Of a stretch of 64,000 nucleotides of DNA, positions 51,219-60,354 are shown one piece after another. The notes below the pieces were generated by a model, which was not told the origin of the DNA, searched no databases, and saw nothing but the letters and a program-made list of their open reading frames with translations. A program made the translations under genes and the position numbers. The DNA is from Bordetella bronchialis (GTDB taxonomy: Bacteria; Pseudomonadota; Gammaproteobacteria; Burkholderiales; Burkholderiaceae_B): NCBI RefSeq assembly GCF_001676705.1, contig NZ_CP016170.1:2232001-2296000 (forward strand), written 5' to 3'. The first letter of the stretch is position 1. Each line of letters begins with the position of its first letter.

Positions 51219-52193
51219 TTAGTCTTCGAGCGAGATCTTGGAACGCGCGATCACGTCCTTCCACAGGGCGGTTTCATCCGCCTGGCGCTTGACGACGGCC
51301 TCGGGCGTGCTGGAGGCGGGCTCCACGCCCACGGCGCCCAGGCGTTCCTTGACCTCCGGCGACGCCATCGTCTTGGCGATCTGCGGCACGACCTTGTCGA
51401 TCACGTTCTTCGGCACGCCCTTGGGCGCGTAAAGCGCGAACCACGTCACCGCCTCGAAGCCCGGCGACACGGTCTCGGCCAGGGTGGGGACGTTGGGCAG
51501 GGCCTCCGACCGCTTGGTCGTGGTGACGGCCAGCGCCTTCAGCTTGCCGGCCTTGATGTTGGACAGCACCGCGGGGCCTTGCTCGATGGCCATGATGACT
51601 CGCTCGGCGATCAGGTCCACGACCATGGGGCCGCTGCCCTTGTACTGCACCGGGAAGATGTCCAGGCCCACGCGCTGCTTGAACAGCTCCATGAACACGT
51701 GCTGCGACGTGCCGGTGCCGGCGGACCCGTAGCCATACTTGCCCGGGTTCTGCTTGATGAAGGCGACCAGTTCCTGGATCGTGTTGACCGGCAGCGTGGC
51801 CGGCACGACCACATACGAGGGATTGAAGCCCAGGATGGAGATCGGCTCGATCTTCTGGTAGACGCTGTCCATCCGTTTGCTCAGCAGTGGCAGCACGGAG
51901 AACATCGACGACGCACCGATGAGCATGGTGTAGCCGTCGGGAGCCGCGCGCGAAACATAGTCCGCGCCGATGATGCCGGACGCGCCCGCCCGGTTGTCCA
52001 CGATGACGGATTGCCCCAATTCCTGCAGCCCGCCCGCTACCGAGCGCGCATACAAATCCGTGGCGCCGCCGGGCGGGTAGGGCGCGACGATGGTAATGGG
52101 TTTGCCGGGATACGTGTCGGCGCGTGCCGCGCTTACCACGCACAGCCCGCACGCCAGGGCCGCGAAAGCCTTTTTCCAACCTGCCTTATGCAT
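51219..52193 (-). CDS. Bug/TctC-family solute-binding protein of the pyridine-carboxylate operon
   Basis: A 324-residue receptor, first gene of the catabolic operon. The signal peptide ends SAARA and the mature protein begins DTYPGKPITIVAPYPPGGATDLY. GYGSAGTGTSQHVFMELFK and VQYKGSGPMVVDLIAERV are later family blocks. GGGGAG lies six bases before the ATG. Its place strongly suggests it binds the pathway substrate, a pyridine carboxylate. Confidence 0.92.
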   Translation of the reverse strand: MHKAGWKKAFAALACGLCVVSAARADTYPGKPITIVAPYPPGGATDLYARSVAGGLQELGQSVIVDNRAGASGIIGADYVSRAAPDGYTMLIGASSMFSVLPLLSKRMDSVYQKIEPISILGFNPSYVVVPATLPVNTIQELVAFIKQNPGKYGYGSAGTGTSQHVFMELFKQRVGLDIFPVQYKGSGPMVVDLIAERVIMAIEQGPAVLSNIKAGKLKALAVTTTKRSEALPNVPTLAETVSPGFEAVTWFALYAPKGVPKNVIDKVVPQIAKTMASPEVKERLGAVGVEPASSTPEAVVKRQADETALWKDVIARSKISLED

Positions 52194-52250
52194 CGTTAAC
52201 TCCCCTTGAAAGTGGCCGGACCGCGTACCCGCTGGCGGGTTTTGCCGGTT

Positions 52251-52284
52251 CGTTCCGTCTAGAAGAATCATATTCTGCGGAACG
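52251..52284. promoter_or_regulatory. Candidate operator between the divergent bug operon and iclR
   Basis: CGTTCCG and CGGAACG arms flank an inner AGAAT-CAT-ATTCT dyad, not perfectly centred. It lies midway in the 138-bp divergent spacer and is a good candidate for the IclR protein's site. Confidence 0.45.
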
Positions 52285-52331
52285 GTACGCTACAATGTCA
52301 ACTAGGACATGCACTAAATCGAGTCGAATAA

Positions 52332-53099
52332 ATGTCGGAAGAACCGGAAAGCGACACCAAGGCCGGTGGCGTCGCCGCGGTAGAGCGTGCGATCGCGATC
52401 CTGAACGCGTTCCGCGCGGGCGACAGCTCGCTCACGCTGAACGAGCTCGCGCGGCGGACGAAGATGTACAAGAGCACCATCCTTCGTCTGCTGGCCACGC
52501 TGGTCCAGGAGCACTGCATCGTGCGCCTGGACGACGGCAGCTATCAGCTGGGCTCGATGCTGCTGCATTGGGGCGGGCTATATCAGTCGGCCCTGCGGCT
52601 GGACGACCATGTGCCGCCCATCCTGCGCCGGCTCGTGCAGGAAACGGAAGAGGGCGCGTCCTTTTTCACGCGCGAAGGGAATCACCGGGTCTGTCTTTTC
52701 CGGGTCGATTCGCCGCGGTCGATACGCGACCACATTCGTACGGGGGACCTGGTGCCCTTGGACAAGGGGGCGGCGGGGCGTGTCCTGACTGCCTTCGATC
52801 CGACGATGACGGCGCCGTCGCGTACGCCGGAGCAGCCTTACATCATCACCGTGGGCGAGCGTGAGCCCGATATCGCGGCCATCGCGGCGCCTGTGTTCGG
52901 GCCGCAGAAGAATTTGCGTGGCGCGCTGGCGCTGTCCGGGCCCGCGGCCCGGTTCTCGGCGGAGCTGCTGCCTTCCATGACCACGCGCCTGCTTGCCGCC
53001 GCGGCGGATTTGACGCGGCGACTGGGGGGCGATGCCGGGATATTCGACAGCTGGCACGCCAAGAGCCGGTCGGCGGAGTTGGGCGAGACAGCGGGTTAG
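52332..53099 (+). CDS. IclR-family transcriptional regulator
   Basis: A 255-residue regulator. The winged helix is AVERAIAILNAFRAGDSSLT, NELARRTKMYKSTILRLLAT. The effector domain has GASFFTREGNHRVCLFRVDS and LVPLDKGAAGRVLTAF. It is divergent from the molybdenum hydroxylase operon and convergent with nicX, so it likely controls both arms. In Pseudomonas putida the nic genes use MarR- and TetR-type regulators, so control differs here. Confidence 0.9.
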   Translation: MSEEPESDTKAGGVAAVERAIAILNAFRAGDSSLTLNELARRTKMYKSTILRLLATLVQEHCIVRLDDGSYQLGSMLLHWGGLYQSALRLDDHVPPILRRLVQETEEGASFFTREGNHRVCLFRVDSPRSIRDHIRTGDLVPLDKGAAGRVLTAFDPTMTAPSRTPEQPYIITVGEREPDIAAIAAPVFGPQKNLRGALALSGPAARFSAELLPSMTTRLLAAAADLTRRLGGDAGIFDSWHAKSRSAELGETAG

Positions 53100-53172
53100 G
53101 CACGGGCCCGTTGCCCGGCACAAGGCCAGCCGGACCTACGCCAGCCTCTACAAGAGAGGCTGGCGGTTCCAC

Positions 53173-54216
53173 TCAAGCGTGGCGGTCGACCCGCATTTCG
53201 GGGTGTATGACCTCGCCATCCTTCAGGATCTGCGTATCGTCCAGCCACAGGCTGCATAGCCGCATCGGCAGGTCCAGGTGGCAGGCGGTATCGTTGTCCC
53301 CGCCGACTTCCAGATTCGGCCCCAGCGAGAAAAGCACGTTGCCATAGAAGGACAGGGCGTTCATCACATGCTCCGTCGGCAGCTGGCGCGTCACCGCGAA
53401 CTGGTACCAGCGCGCTTTCTCGTTCAGCCCCCAGCCGATGTGTGAGATCGCATACGCGCGGTCGTCATGGAAGCTCTTGATGTAGCTGTCGATCAGATGC
53501 GCGTCCATGCCCGAGCCGGAGATGTCGACGACATAGCCATTCTCGATCCTCAGCGTGACCGGCGATTCCACGTACTTCTTGAATGCGCAAAGGATGTCGC
53601 CCGGCTGCAGCACGACGGTGCCGTTCACGCCGCCATCGTTGCCCTGCGTAAAGGAGAAGCCCGAGGGGAAATGGTCCCAGCGGCCCGGCTCGTAGGTGTA
53701 GCCGTACTCGGAAATCACCGGATACTGGCCCAGTTGATAGGTCACGTCCGTGCCGGCCGCGGAGGTGAAGCGCAGTTGCTTCGCCTGCTCCAGCAAGCCC
53801 TTCGCGTACTCCACGCGGCGGCGCAGGTCCTCGGTGGGGAACATCTGCTTCAGCACGTGGAAGGGCTCCATCACGCGAAGAATGCGCACGCCGGCGGCCT
53901 GGATCTCTGCCTGTTCGCGGGAGAACAGCAGGCCCACCATGTCGATCACCATGTCGGCGGACTTCAGCGTGCGCATGGCGAGTTCGTTGCCGACCAATGG
54001 ATGGCGGCCCTGCACGCCCACGGCGTTCTGCTGTTCGCGGCGGACGTTCAGGTTGAAGGCCTTGGCGCCCAGGCTTTGCGCCGCCGCCAGGAAGGCGTAG
54101 GCGTTCTCCTGCCATTCGTCCTCCGCGGTCAACACGATGACCGTCTCGCCGGGCTGGACTCGGCATAGCGTCAGTTCCTTGGTGAAGAGATTCAGTACTT
54201 CCGCATCGAGTTTCAC
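53173..54216 (-). CDS. nicX: 2,5-dihydroxypyridine 5,6-dioxygenase
   Basis: A 347-residue Fe(II) ring-cleaving enzyme that turns 2,5-dihydroxypyridine into N-formylmaleamate. It matches NicX closely: LGQYPVISEYGYTYEPGRWD, SHIGWGLNEKARW, SFYGNVLFSLGPNLEVGG and CHLDLPMR. Predicted iron ligands are His259, His313 and Asp315, equivalent to the His-His-Asp set of P. putida NicX. The start is GTG after AAGGGGA. It lies 90 bp after nicD. Confidence 0.9.
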   Translation of the reverse strand: MKLDAEVLNLFTKELTLCRVQPGETVIVLTAEDEWQENAYAFLAAAQSLGAKAFNLNVRREQQNAVGVQGRHPLVGNELAMRTLKSADMVIDMVGLLFSREQAEIQAAGVRILRVMEPFHVLKQMFPTEDLRRRVEYAKGLLEQAKQLRFTSAAGTDVTYQLGQYPVISEYGYTYEPGRWDHFPSGFSFTQGNDGGVNGTVVLQPGDILCAFKKYVESPVTLRIENGYVVDISGSGMDAHLIDSYIKSFHDDRAYAISHIGWGLNEKARWYQFAVTRQLPTEHVMNALSFYGNVLFSLGPNLEVGGDNDTACHLDLPMRLCSLWLDDTQILKDGEVIHPEMRVDRHA

Positions 54217-54271
54217 TCGCGCTTCCCCTTTATGGTGTGACGGTGCCGGTGGCGTGCCGCCCGGCGTCTAT

Positions 54272-54331
54272 GGATGTCGGGTGAATACGCCACCCGAGCC
54301 AGGATGTCAGGTGGAGACGCCACCGGAGCTG
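54272..54331. repeat. Two 30-bp direct repeats at the 3' end of nicD
   Basis: 54272-54301 and 54302-54331 are adjacent and about 80 percent alike. Both begin GGATGTC and hold a small hairpin (GGGTG/CACCC and GGTGG/CCACC). The second copy encodes the last NicD residues and its stop; the first lies in the nicD-nicX gap. Confidence 0.8.
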
Positions 54332-55188
54332 TCTGTATGTGCGGCATGAACCCCGGGCAGCGATGGTTCGAGGATGCCGGCCAATGCCTGTTTGAATGCT
54401 TCGAAATTCTCCGCCTGCATCTGATGGCCCACGCCGGCAAGGCGCGTGACGTGCAGATCGCCGCGCAGCTGTTTCATTTCCGCGATGTCGTGGTCGGAGA
54501 CGACGCCGCCTTCGCCCGCGCATAGCAGGGAGATGGGCTCCTTGGTCCGGGCGAGGTCGGCGAACATGTCTTCATTGTGGAAATCGTCATAGGCGACATG
54601 GACGGCGCGCTCGTCGCAGGTGGAGAGCCATTCGGCGCGCAGCTGCTGCAGGTCTTCGGGCCAGGGAGCGGCGCTACTGCGTCGTATCGCTTCCAGCGCT
54701 TCGCCCCGGTGGGCGGCGCGTAGCAGGTCGACGGTCCGGGTTTTCGGGACAGGGTAGGGGCGTCTTCCGGGGCCGCTGGTGGGTGGGTCTACGAGCACCA
54801 GGTGGCTGAAGAGACTGGGCGCCAGCGTCGCGGCGCGCACGGCGATGCGTCCGCCCATGGAGTGGCCTAGCAGGATGGGATGCTGGAGGTTCTTCGCCTT
54901 GGCGAAGGCGATTACGTCCTGGGCGCAGGCGTCGACGCCGTAGTCGAGATGCGGGCCAGCCTCGCTCAGGCCGCGGCCTCGGACGTCAAGGATGTAGCAG
55001 TCCGGGGTTTGGGTATGAGTGTGGGTTTGGGTTGGGGTTCGGGACAACCATTCGCCGACGTGCCGCCAGAGGATGGCCGGACTGACGATGCCGGGGATGA
55101 TCAGGATGGCCGGCCCGGCGCCCGGGAAGTGCAGGTAGTGCTGGCGAATTCCGTTGGCGCGTATGTGTGCGCCGGTGCCGTGGTTCAC
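54307..55188 (-). CDS. nicD: N-formylmaleamate deformylase
   Basis: A 293-residue alpha/beta hydrolase that releases formate from N-formylmaleamate to give maleamate. It matches NicD in ANGIRQHYLHF, VRGRGLSEAGPHLDYG and DPPTSGPGRRPYP. The nucleophile Ser is in LLGHSMGGR and the His in AGVGHQM. An insert of alternating Thr/His/Gln (TQTHTHTQT, residues 53-61) is unusual. The start is GTG after GGGAGG. It forms a unit with nicX. Confidence 0.9.
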   Translation of the reverse strand: MNHGTGAHIRANGIRQHYLHFPGAGPAILIIPGIVSPAILWRHVGEWLSRTPTQTHTHTQTPDCYILDVRGRGLSEAGPHLDYGVDACAQDVIAFAKAKNLQHPILLGHSMGGRIAVRAATLAPSLFSHLVLVDPPTSGPGRRPYPVPKTRTVDLLRAAHRGEALEAIRRSSAAPWPEDLQQLRAEWLSTCDERAVHVAYDDFHNEDMFADLARTKEPISLLCAGEGGVVSDHDIAEMKQLRGDLHVTRLAGVGHQMQAENFEAFKQALAGILEPSLPGVHAAHTDSSGGVST

Positions 55189-55520
55189 GCTGCCTCCCGA
55201 GGCGTAGAAGTCGTGGATGAAGACGGCGCCCCAGCCTTATTCGTATGTGAGCCGGCGCGCGGCCCCGCTGGTGCGTTCAGCAGAACTTAATTCTATCAGA
55301 CAGAAAGACGGCGTCAACGGCCAGGATGGCCGTTGCGCATGTACAGCGATTCGTTTTGAAAAACGCACGTGGCTGCGTTCGCGGGATTGAAGCTTGTGTA
55401 TCTTCGTGCGTAGGATGTAACCAATTTCCTCTTTGGTGGGGTGATGGATCGGCTAGAGGGGCCGCCAATCCCGTTCCTCCGCGAAGGAATCCTCGCACAT
55501 AGAGAGGCAGGAGGCGACTG
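55189..55520. other. Spacer between nicD and a lower-GC gene group
   Basis: About 330 bp with falling GC content. A hairpin, AACGGCCA-GGA-TGGCCGTT, lies at 55316-55334. I see no credible gene; the promoter of the following genes is probably near 55400-55500. Confidence 0.45.
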
Positions 55521-55919
55521 TTGCGCGATTTCAATAATGACGGGCACATCACCGTCCAGGGCGACTTCACCGTCACGGACAACGCCGCCAACGATCACAA
55601 ACTGTTCATTCATTGTTCAAGTGAGCACCTGTTGCTCGATCGCCCGTTTCGCCAGGAAAACATAAAGCTGGAACAAGCGAGAAAGGTCAAGCGCCTGATG
55701 CCTTTCTACACGCTCAGCGTCCTTCTACTTTGCGCCGCCGCCGGTTGGGCCACCTTTAACGGGAAGGCAGACCTTGCATCGTTTCTCCTGGGGGGCGGTT
55801 CTCTCTATCTGGGATTGTCCTCGTTGAAGCTCACGTTCGAGCCCAATGCCTTCCAGCTCGAAGAGCGTAACGCGGTCAATGAGATCAATAAGCTCTTGAA
55901 GCAGCGAAGAGTCGAGTAA
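55521..55919 (+). CDS. Small two-helix membrane protein
   Basis: A 132-residue protein that I do not recognise. A hydrophilic N-terminus (MRDFNNDGHITVQGDFTVTD) is followed by two hydrophobic helices (FYTLSVLLLCAAAGWATF, LASFLLGGGSLYLGLSSLKL) and a charged end. The start is TTG, supported by AGGAGG six bases upstream; no better start exists. Lower GC and codon use set it apart from the nic genes. It may belong with the following secreted protein and ATPase. Confidence 0.65.
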   Translation: MRDFNNDGHITVQGDFTVTDNAANDHKLFIHCSSEHLLLDRPFRQENIKLEQARKVKRLMPFYTLSVLLLCAAAGWATFNGKADLASFLLGGGSLYLGLSSLKLTFEPNAFQLEERNAVNEINKLLKQRRVE

Positions 55920-55983
55920 TGAGCGCAAACCGAGGTCCGGTTCATTGGGCGTCTTTCCCTCGCCTCGCCAATCTGGTGTGGAA

Positions 55984-56307
55984 ATGACGATGCGTGCGCT
56001 TCTGCTGATACTGCTGGCGCTGTACTTTGCGGTACCGGCATATTCATCGAACTACCCCTGTTCCGGGAGCAAGGGCGGAGTCGACCACTGCGTGGATGGG
56101 AAGTTTCTATGCCGGGACGGTTCGTTCAGCGCGTCAAAGCGTACTTGCTCTATACCGGGCGAAAGCGGCGCCGCAGTCGCGCCAAAATCGCTCGCACCAA
56201 GTTCCGATGGAGGATGCAGTTGCCGTTCCGGCCAATACTGCACCGGTCCGCGAGGCGGGACCTTTTGTTATTCCGATAGCGGAAGGAAGTCTTATCTCAG
56301 GAGATGA
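55984..56307 (+). CDS. Small secreted Cys-rich protein
   Basis: A 107-residue protein. The signal peptide is ALLLILLALYFAVPAYS, followed by a Cys-rich domain with eight Cys (YPCSGSKGGVDHC, GKFLCRDGS, TCSIPG, CSCRSGQYCTGPRGGTFC), which probably forms disulfides in the periplasm. Similar short proteins occur near mobile DNA. The start could also be the ATG at 55990. Function unknown. Confidence 0.65.
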   Translation: MTMRALLLILLALYFAVPAYSSNYPCSGSKGGVDHCVDGKFLCRDGSFSASKRTCSIPGESGAAVAPKSLAPSSDGGCSCRSGQYCTGPRGGTFCYSDSGRKSYLRR

Positions 56308-56427
56308 CGAGTAGTTGATGTGGAGCTGTCCAGTCACCGACCGAAAGCTTCGATGGAGTATGCGGTACGCGGCTGCTCACGACATACTCCTGACATTGTT
56401 TTCACATCAGGCACCCAGGGAGACAGA

Positions 56428-59010
56428 ATGAGTCAAGTCCACGAGGAGATAAAGGCTTGGCTGCTGACGCAACCAGAGTGGCTACAAGAGGCCGCAGACA
56501 GGCTATTAAATCAGGGCCGGTTGCATGACGAGGACATTGCTGCCGTTGCAGCGCTGCTGAAAACTGACAAGGGCCAGTCGGTCACCAAGCATCGAGCCTA
56601 CGCTTCGCTGATTAAGACGCCCGCGATTCCGGGCGAGCTGCGATTGATTAGCATCTCGAATGTGCAGGGCATCGAGAACCTGTCGCCCAAGGCGGCGCTC
56701 GACTTTGGGTCGGGCAATCTGGTAGTTGTCTATGGGCACAACGGTTCTGGCAAGTCCGGCTACACACGGATCCTAAAGAGAGCCGGCGGCAAGCCCCGGG
56801 CAGCGCCTCTGAAGGCGAATGTCTTTGGGGACGCGCCTGCGGTCCGGCAGTGCAAGCTTGAGTTCAAAGATGGGCAGATCACGATGGCGTCGGTCTGGAA
56901 TGCTGACGACCAGGCGCTCGACGCGCTTCGAGCGATAGACATTTTTGACAGCGACGAGGCACAGCATTACCTGACCAAGGAAAGCTCTGCGGTCTACGTG
57001 CCGCCGCTTGTCTTCATGTTCGAGCAGCTTGCCGCAGCGTGTGACAGCGTCAAGGGAGCTCTCCAGACCGAGCAAGCTAAGCTGGTGAGTGGCCTGCCGG
57101 CTATGCCTGCTGAGTTCGCAGCCACCGAGCCGGCTCGCCACTACGCCGCTCTACAGCCCAACATGACGGCGGCGGATGTCGACCAGCTCACTGCGTGGAC
57201 GCAGGAGCACGCCCAGCAATTGCACGATCTGACAGAGCGGCTCAAGGTAGCCGACCCTGCAGCCGTGGCAACCCAGCGCAGAGCCAGGAAGGCACAGGTT
57301 CAGCAGATTGCCTTTGCACTGAGTAAGGGAGAGGCTGCCCTGGGCGAGGCTGGAGTTCAGGCCATTCGAGCGCTGCAGACCGCTGCCAAGGAGAAGAGGC
57401 TCGTAGCAACGGAGGCCGCAAGGGTCAAATCGGCGATCCTTGACGGCGTCGGCCAGCCGACTTGGCACGCGATGTGGAGAGCCGCTCGCGAATACTCGCA
57501 ACTGGCCTACCCGGAGAGGAGATTCCCTGTCACCGACAACGCGCGCTGCCTCCTTTGCCATCAAGAGCTGCATCCTGATGCTCAGCAGCGCCTCCAAGAC
57601 TTCGAAGCGTTTGTTGGAAGCAAGCTCGAAGAGGAGGCGAAAGCTGCCGAAGAGACACACAGAAAAGCTGTCGCAGCGTTGCCAGTTGTGCCCACTGAGG
57701 AACAGTTGATGACTCAATGTGCAGCGGCTGCCCTCGAAGAACCCGAGTGGCTTGAGAGTCTGAAAGCCTTCTGGCACGCTGCTCGTCTAGCCAGTGAGGC
57801 GCTAGTTGTCAGGGAGGTGAACGGGCCTGCATTCCCCGCGCCCGCGGTTACCGACCTCGTTGCTCGCTTGGAGGTACGTGCGCAGGCACTTGAGGCGGAA
57901 GCGATGCAGTTGGACAAGGACGCTAAGCTCTTCGACCGCGCCAAGGCCGCCAAGGACAAGTTGGCGCTCGAAGCGCAGCTATGGGTCTATCAGCAGAAGG
58001 TCGCTGTCATCACAGAGGTCGAACGGCGCAAGGCCTGGAACGACTTTGAGACTTGGAAGGGGCTTGCCAGTCCAAGGCGAGTTTCCATGAAGGCCAGCGA
58101 GGTCGCCGAGAAGGTCATTACCGAGAGCTACGTGGACCGTTTCAATGCGGAGCTTGAGGCCCTCGGAGCCAAGCGAGTCCGCGTCGCGATAGTCAAGACC
58201 CGCACCGACAAAGGGCGAGCCCTGCATCAGGTCAAACTCACCGGGGTAAAGGGAGGGCAAGAAGAGCCGGCCGGGATCCTCAGCGAGGGTGAGCGTCGCA
58301 TCATCTCCCTCGCGGCGTTCCTCGCTGACGTTACGGGCAAGCCCAACATCGCTCCCTTCGTGTTCGACGACCCTATCTCGTCGCTCGACCAGGACTTTGA
58401 GTGGACTGTAGCCAGGAGGCTGGCGGAGCTGGCGAAGACGCGCCAGGTTCTGGTGTTCACGCACCGCCTGTCCCTTTACGGGGCCCTGGAAGACACGGCA
58501 CGCAAGAACGGTGATAAGTGGCGAGAAAGCAATCTGGTTCAACGCTGCATTGAGACATTCCTGGGCGCAGCCGGGCACCCCGTAGCCCAGGCGGTATGGA
58601 ACTCGAAGACGGATGCCGCCAGCAATAGCTTGCTCGAGCGGTTAAGGGAAGCCAAGAAGGCTGGTGAGGCAGGCGGTAGTCACGTTTATAAGGCCCACGC
58701 CCAGGGTATTTGCACGGACTTCCGCAAGCTCCTTGAGCGTACGGTCGAAGACGACTTACTGAACACTATCGTTAAGCGGCATAGGCGGAGCGTGACGACA
58801 GACGGCAAGTTGAAGGCACTATCGGCAATCACCGCTCCTGACTGCGTGTACCTCGACACCTTGATGACCAAGTACTCTTGCTACGAGCACAGCCAGTCGA
58901 CCGAGACCCCGGCGTTCATCCCTGACGAGCCAGAGCTCAAGGCAGACATTGAGACCCTCGTGCAGTGGAGGACGGACTTCCTCGCGCGGCGCAAGGCTGC
59001 TCTCGGATAA
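56428..59010 (+). CDS. AAA_13-type ATPase with zinc-hook-like coiled coil, RloC/PrrC-like
   Basis: An 860-residue protein. Walker A is GHNGSGKS (residues 103-110). A long coiled coil spans about 200-560 and is broken by ARCLLCHQEL, a CxxC at residues 374/377 that resembles the zinc hook of Rad50 and RloC. The ABC-type signature and Walker B are LSEGERRIISLAAFLAD and FVFDDPISSLDQD, followed by VLVFTHR. The C-terminal 120 residues contain an R-x3-E (Arg766, Glu770) and a later His821 in SCYEHSQSTE, reminiscent of the Arg-Glu-His triad of anticodon nucleases. A defence function is likely but unproven. AGGGAGA precedes the ATG. Confidence 0.75.
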   Translation: MSQVHEEIKAWLLTQPEWLQEAADRLLNQGRLHDEDIAAVAALLKTDKGQSVTKHRAYASLIKTPAIPGELRLISISNVQGIENLSPKAALDFGSGNLVVVYGHNGSGKSGYTRILKRAGGKPRAAPLKANVFGDAPAVRQCKLEFKDGQITMASVWNADDQALDALRAIDIFDSDEAQHYLTKESSAVYVPPLVFMFEQLAAACDSVKGALQTEQAKLVSGLPAMPAEFAATEPARHYAALQPNMTAADVDQLTAWTQEHAQQLHDLTERLKVADPAAVATQRRARKAQVQQIAFALSKGEAALGEAGVQAIRALQTAAKEKRLVATEAARVKSAILDGVGQPTWHAMWRAAREYSQLAYPERRFPVTDNARCLLCHQELHPDAQQRLQDFEAFVGSKLEEEAKAAEETHRKAVAALPVVPTEEQLMTQCAAAALEEPEWLESLKAFWHAARLASEALVVREVNGPAFPAPAVTDLVARLEVRAQALEAEAMQLDKDAKLFDRAKAAKDKLALEAQLWVYQQKVAVITEVERRKAWNDFETWKGLASPRRVSMKASEVAEKVITESYVDRFNAELEALGAKRVRVAIVKTRTDKGRALHQVKLTGVKGGQEEPAGILSEGERRIISLAAFLADVTGKPNIAPFVFDDPISSLDQDFEWTVARRLAELAKTRQVLVFTHRLSLYGALEDTARKNGDKWRESNLVQRCIETFLGAAGHPVAQAVWNSKTDAASNSLLERLREAKKAGEAGGSHVYKAHAQGICTDFRKLLERTVEDDLLNTIVKRHRRSVTTDGKLKALSAITAPDCVYLDTLMTKYSCYEHSQSTETPAFIPDEPELKADIETLVQWRTDFLARRKAALG

Positions 59011-59227
59011 AGCAGCCACGCGATGGCGTAGCTTTGCGCGTGAAAGCACTTTCTGTTTACGTTCGCTCTGAACGACCACTATGTGACGAGTACGGCGATT
59101 GTCTATTGATGGCTCCAGCCGCGGGAGCAGGTCCTTCAAGGCAGGCATATGGATCATTCTTCGGCGAGCCTCGAGCTTGATATCGCCCTCACGCGCCCCG
59201 ACAAATCGGACAAGACCCACATAGCGC

Positions 59228-60220
59228 TCAGTGCAGCGGCTTGATATTCCGCGAACGTAATATTGCCGTCCACCGGTCGGTTTCTTCTGCAATCAATTCC
59301 TTGAATGCCGTAGGCGTGTTGGGTTGCGGCGGTGTAGCAAAGGACATCTTCGCCATCGCATCGCGCAGCGCCGGATCCGCTAGCGCTTCGTTGATCGCCT
59401 GGTTCAGTTTCACGATTACATGAGCCGGGGTACCGGCGGGCACGACAAGCCCGCACCAAGCCCCAAGGTCGAACCCGGGTATGCCCGCGTCCTCCATGGT
59501 CGGTACATAAGGCACTTCCGGTACCCGCATACCGGACATAACGGCGATCGGCCTGAGTTTTCCAGCCTGGATGTTCGATACCGCCGAGGCAACGTCCACG
59601 ATGGTTATGTCTATCCGGCCGCCCATTACGTCGGTTAACGCGGACGCGGCGCCATGATATGGGACGTGCTGCATGTCGATGTCCATGTCCTGTTGCAGCA
59701 ACTCGCAGAGCAGATGCGATGTCGTCCCCACCCCATCGGACGCGCAAGTCAGAGCGCTTGGGTACGTTTTGGCCAATCGCACGAGATCCTGTACGCTTGC
59801 CATCGGGGCGTGCGTGCCAGAGACCATGATGAACGGCATCGTTGCGACCAAACCCACGGGAACCAAGTCGCGGGAGAAGTCATACTTCATGCGTTCGTAC
59901 ATCGTTTTGTGAATGGTGTTTGGTCGCCCGCCAAGGAAGACCGTGTAGCCGTCCGGCGGCGTACGCGCGACATACTCCGCACCGATATTGCCAGCGGCAC
60001 CAGGTTTGTACTGGACAATCATTTTCTGCCCAAGGGATTCACCCATGGATTGCGCGAGCAGGCGGGCCAGCGCATCGGCACCGCCGCCGGGTGGATAGCC
60101 GATCACCAGCGTAACCGGGCGCTGCGGGTATGCCGCCTCTTGGTCGGATGCGGTCGCACCCCATGGCAAAGCAGCGCTGACCAAGGTGAGCGCCGCGATG
60201 TTTTTCCTGCTGAACTGCAT
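59228..60220 (-). CDS. Bug/TctC-family periplasmic solute-binding protein
   Basis: A 330-residue receptor. The signal peptide is ALTLVSAALPWGATA; the mature part begins with YPQRPVTLVIGYPPGGGADA. Later blocks read CASDGVGTTSHLLCELLQ and HVPYHGAASALTDVMGGRID. The start at 60220 is set by GGAGG five bases upstream. It lies at the right edge of the lower-GC patch. The ligand is unknown. Confidence 0.9.
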   Translation of the reverse strand: MQFSRKNIAALTLVSAALPWGATASDQEAAYPQRPVTLVIGYPPGGGADALARLLAQSMGESLGQKMIVQYKPGAAGNIGAEYVARTPPDGYTVFLGGRPNTIHKTMYERMKYDFSRDLVPVGLVATMPFIMVSGTHAPMASVQDLVRLAKTYPSALTCASDGVGTTSHLLCELLQQDMDIDMQHVPYHGAASALTDVMGGRIDITIVDVASAVSNIQAGKLRPIAVMSGMRVPEVPYVPTMEDAGIPGFDLGAWCGLVVPAGTPAHVIVKLNQAINEALADPALRDAMAKMSFATPPQPNTPTAFKELIAEETDRWTAILRSRNIKPLH

Positions 60221-60354
60221 CTTGCCTCCGTTCGATATTTTCGTCTGCGGGTCATGCTCGTAGTCGGTAACATGACGCGCACACAGAACGGAGCTATGTA
60301 GCGGAACAATGGGAGCCGTTCCTCGCATACTGACGTGCGGCATGGAGCGTCTAG

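Noticed and set aside
55277..55591. A 104-codon minus-strand frame upstream of the small membrane protein
   Set aside because: Low-complexity, no ribosome site, and it overlaps the better supported TTG-started gene.
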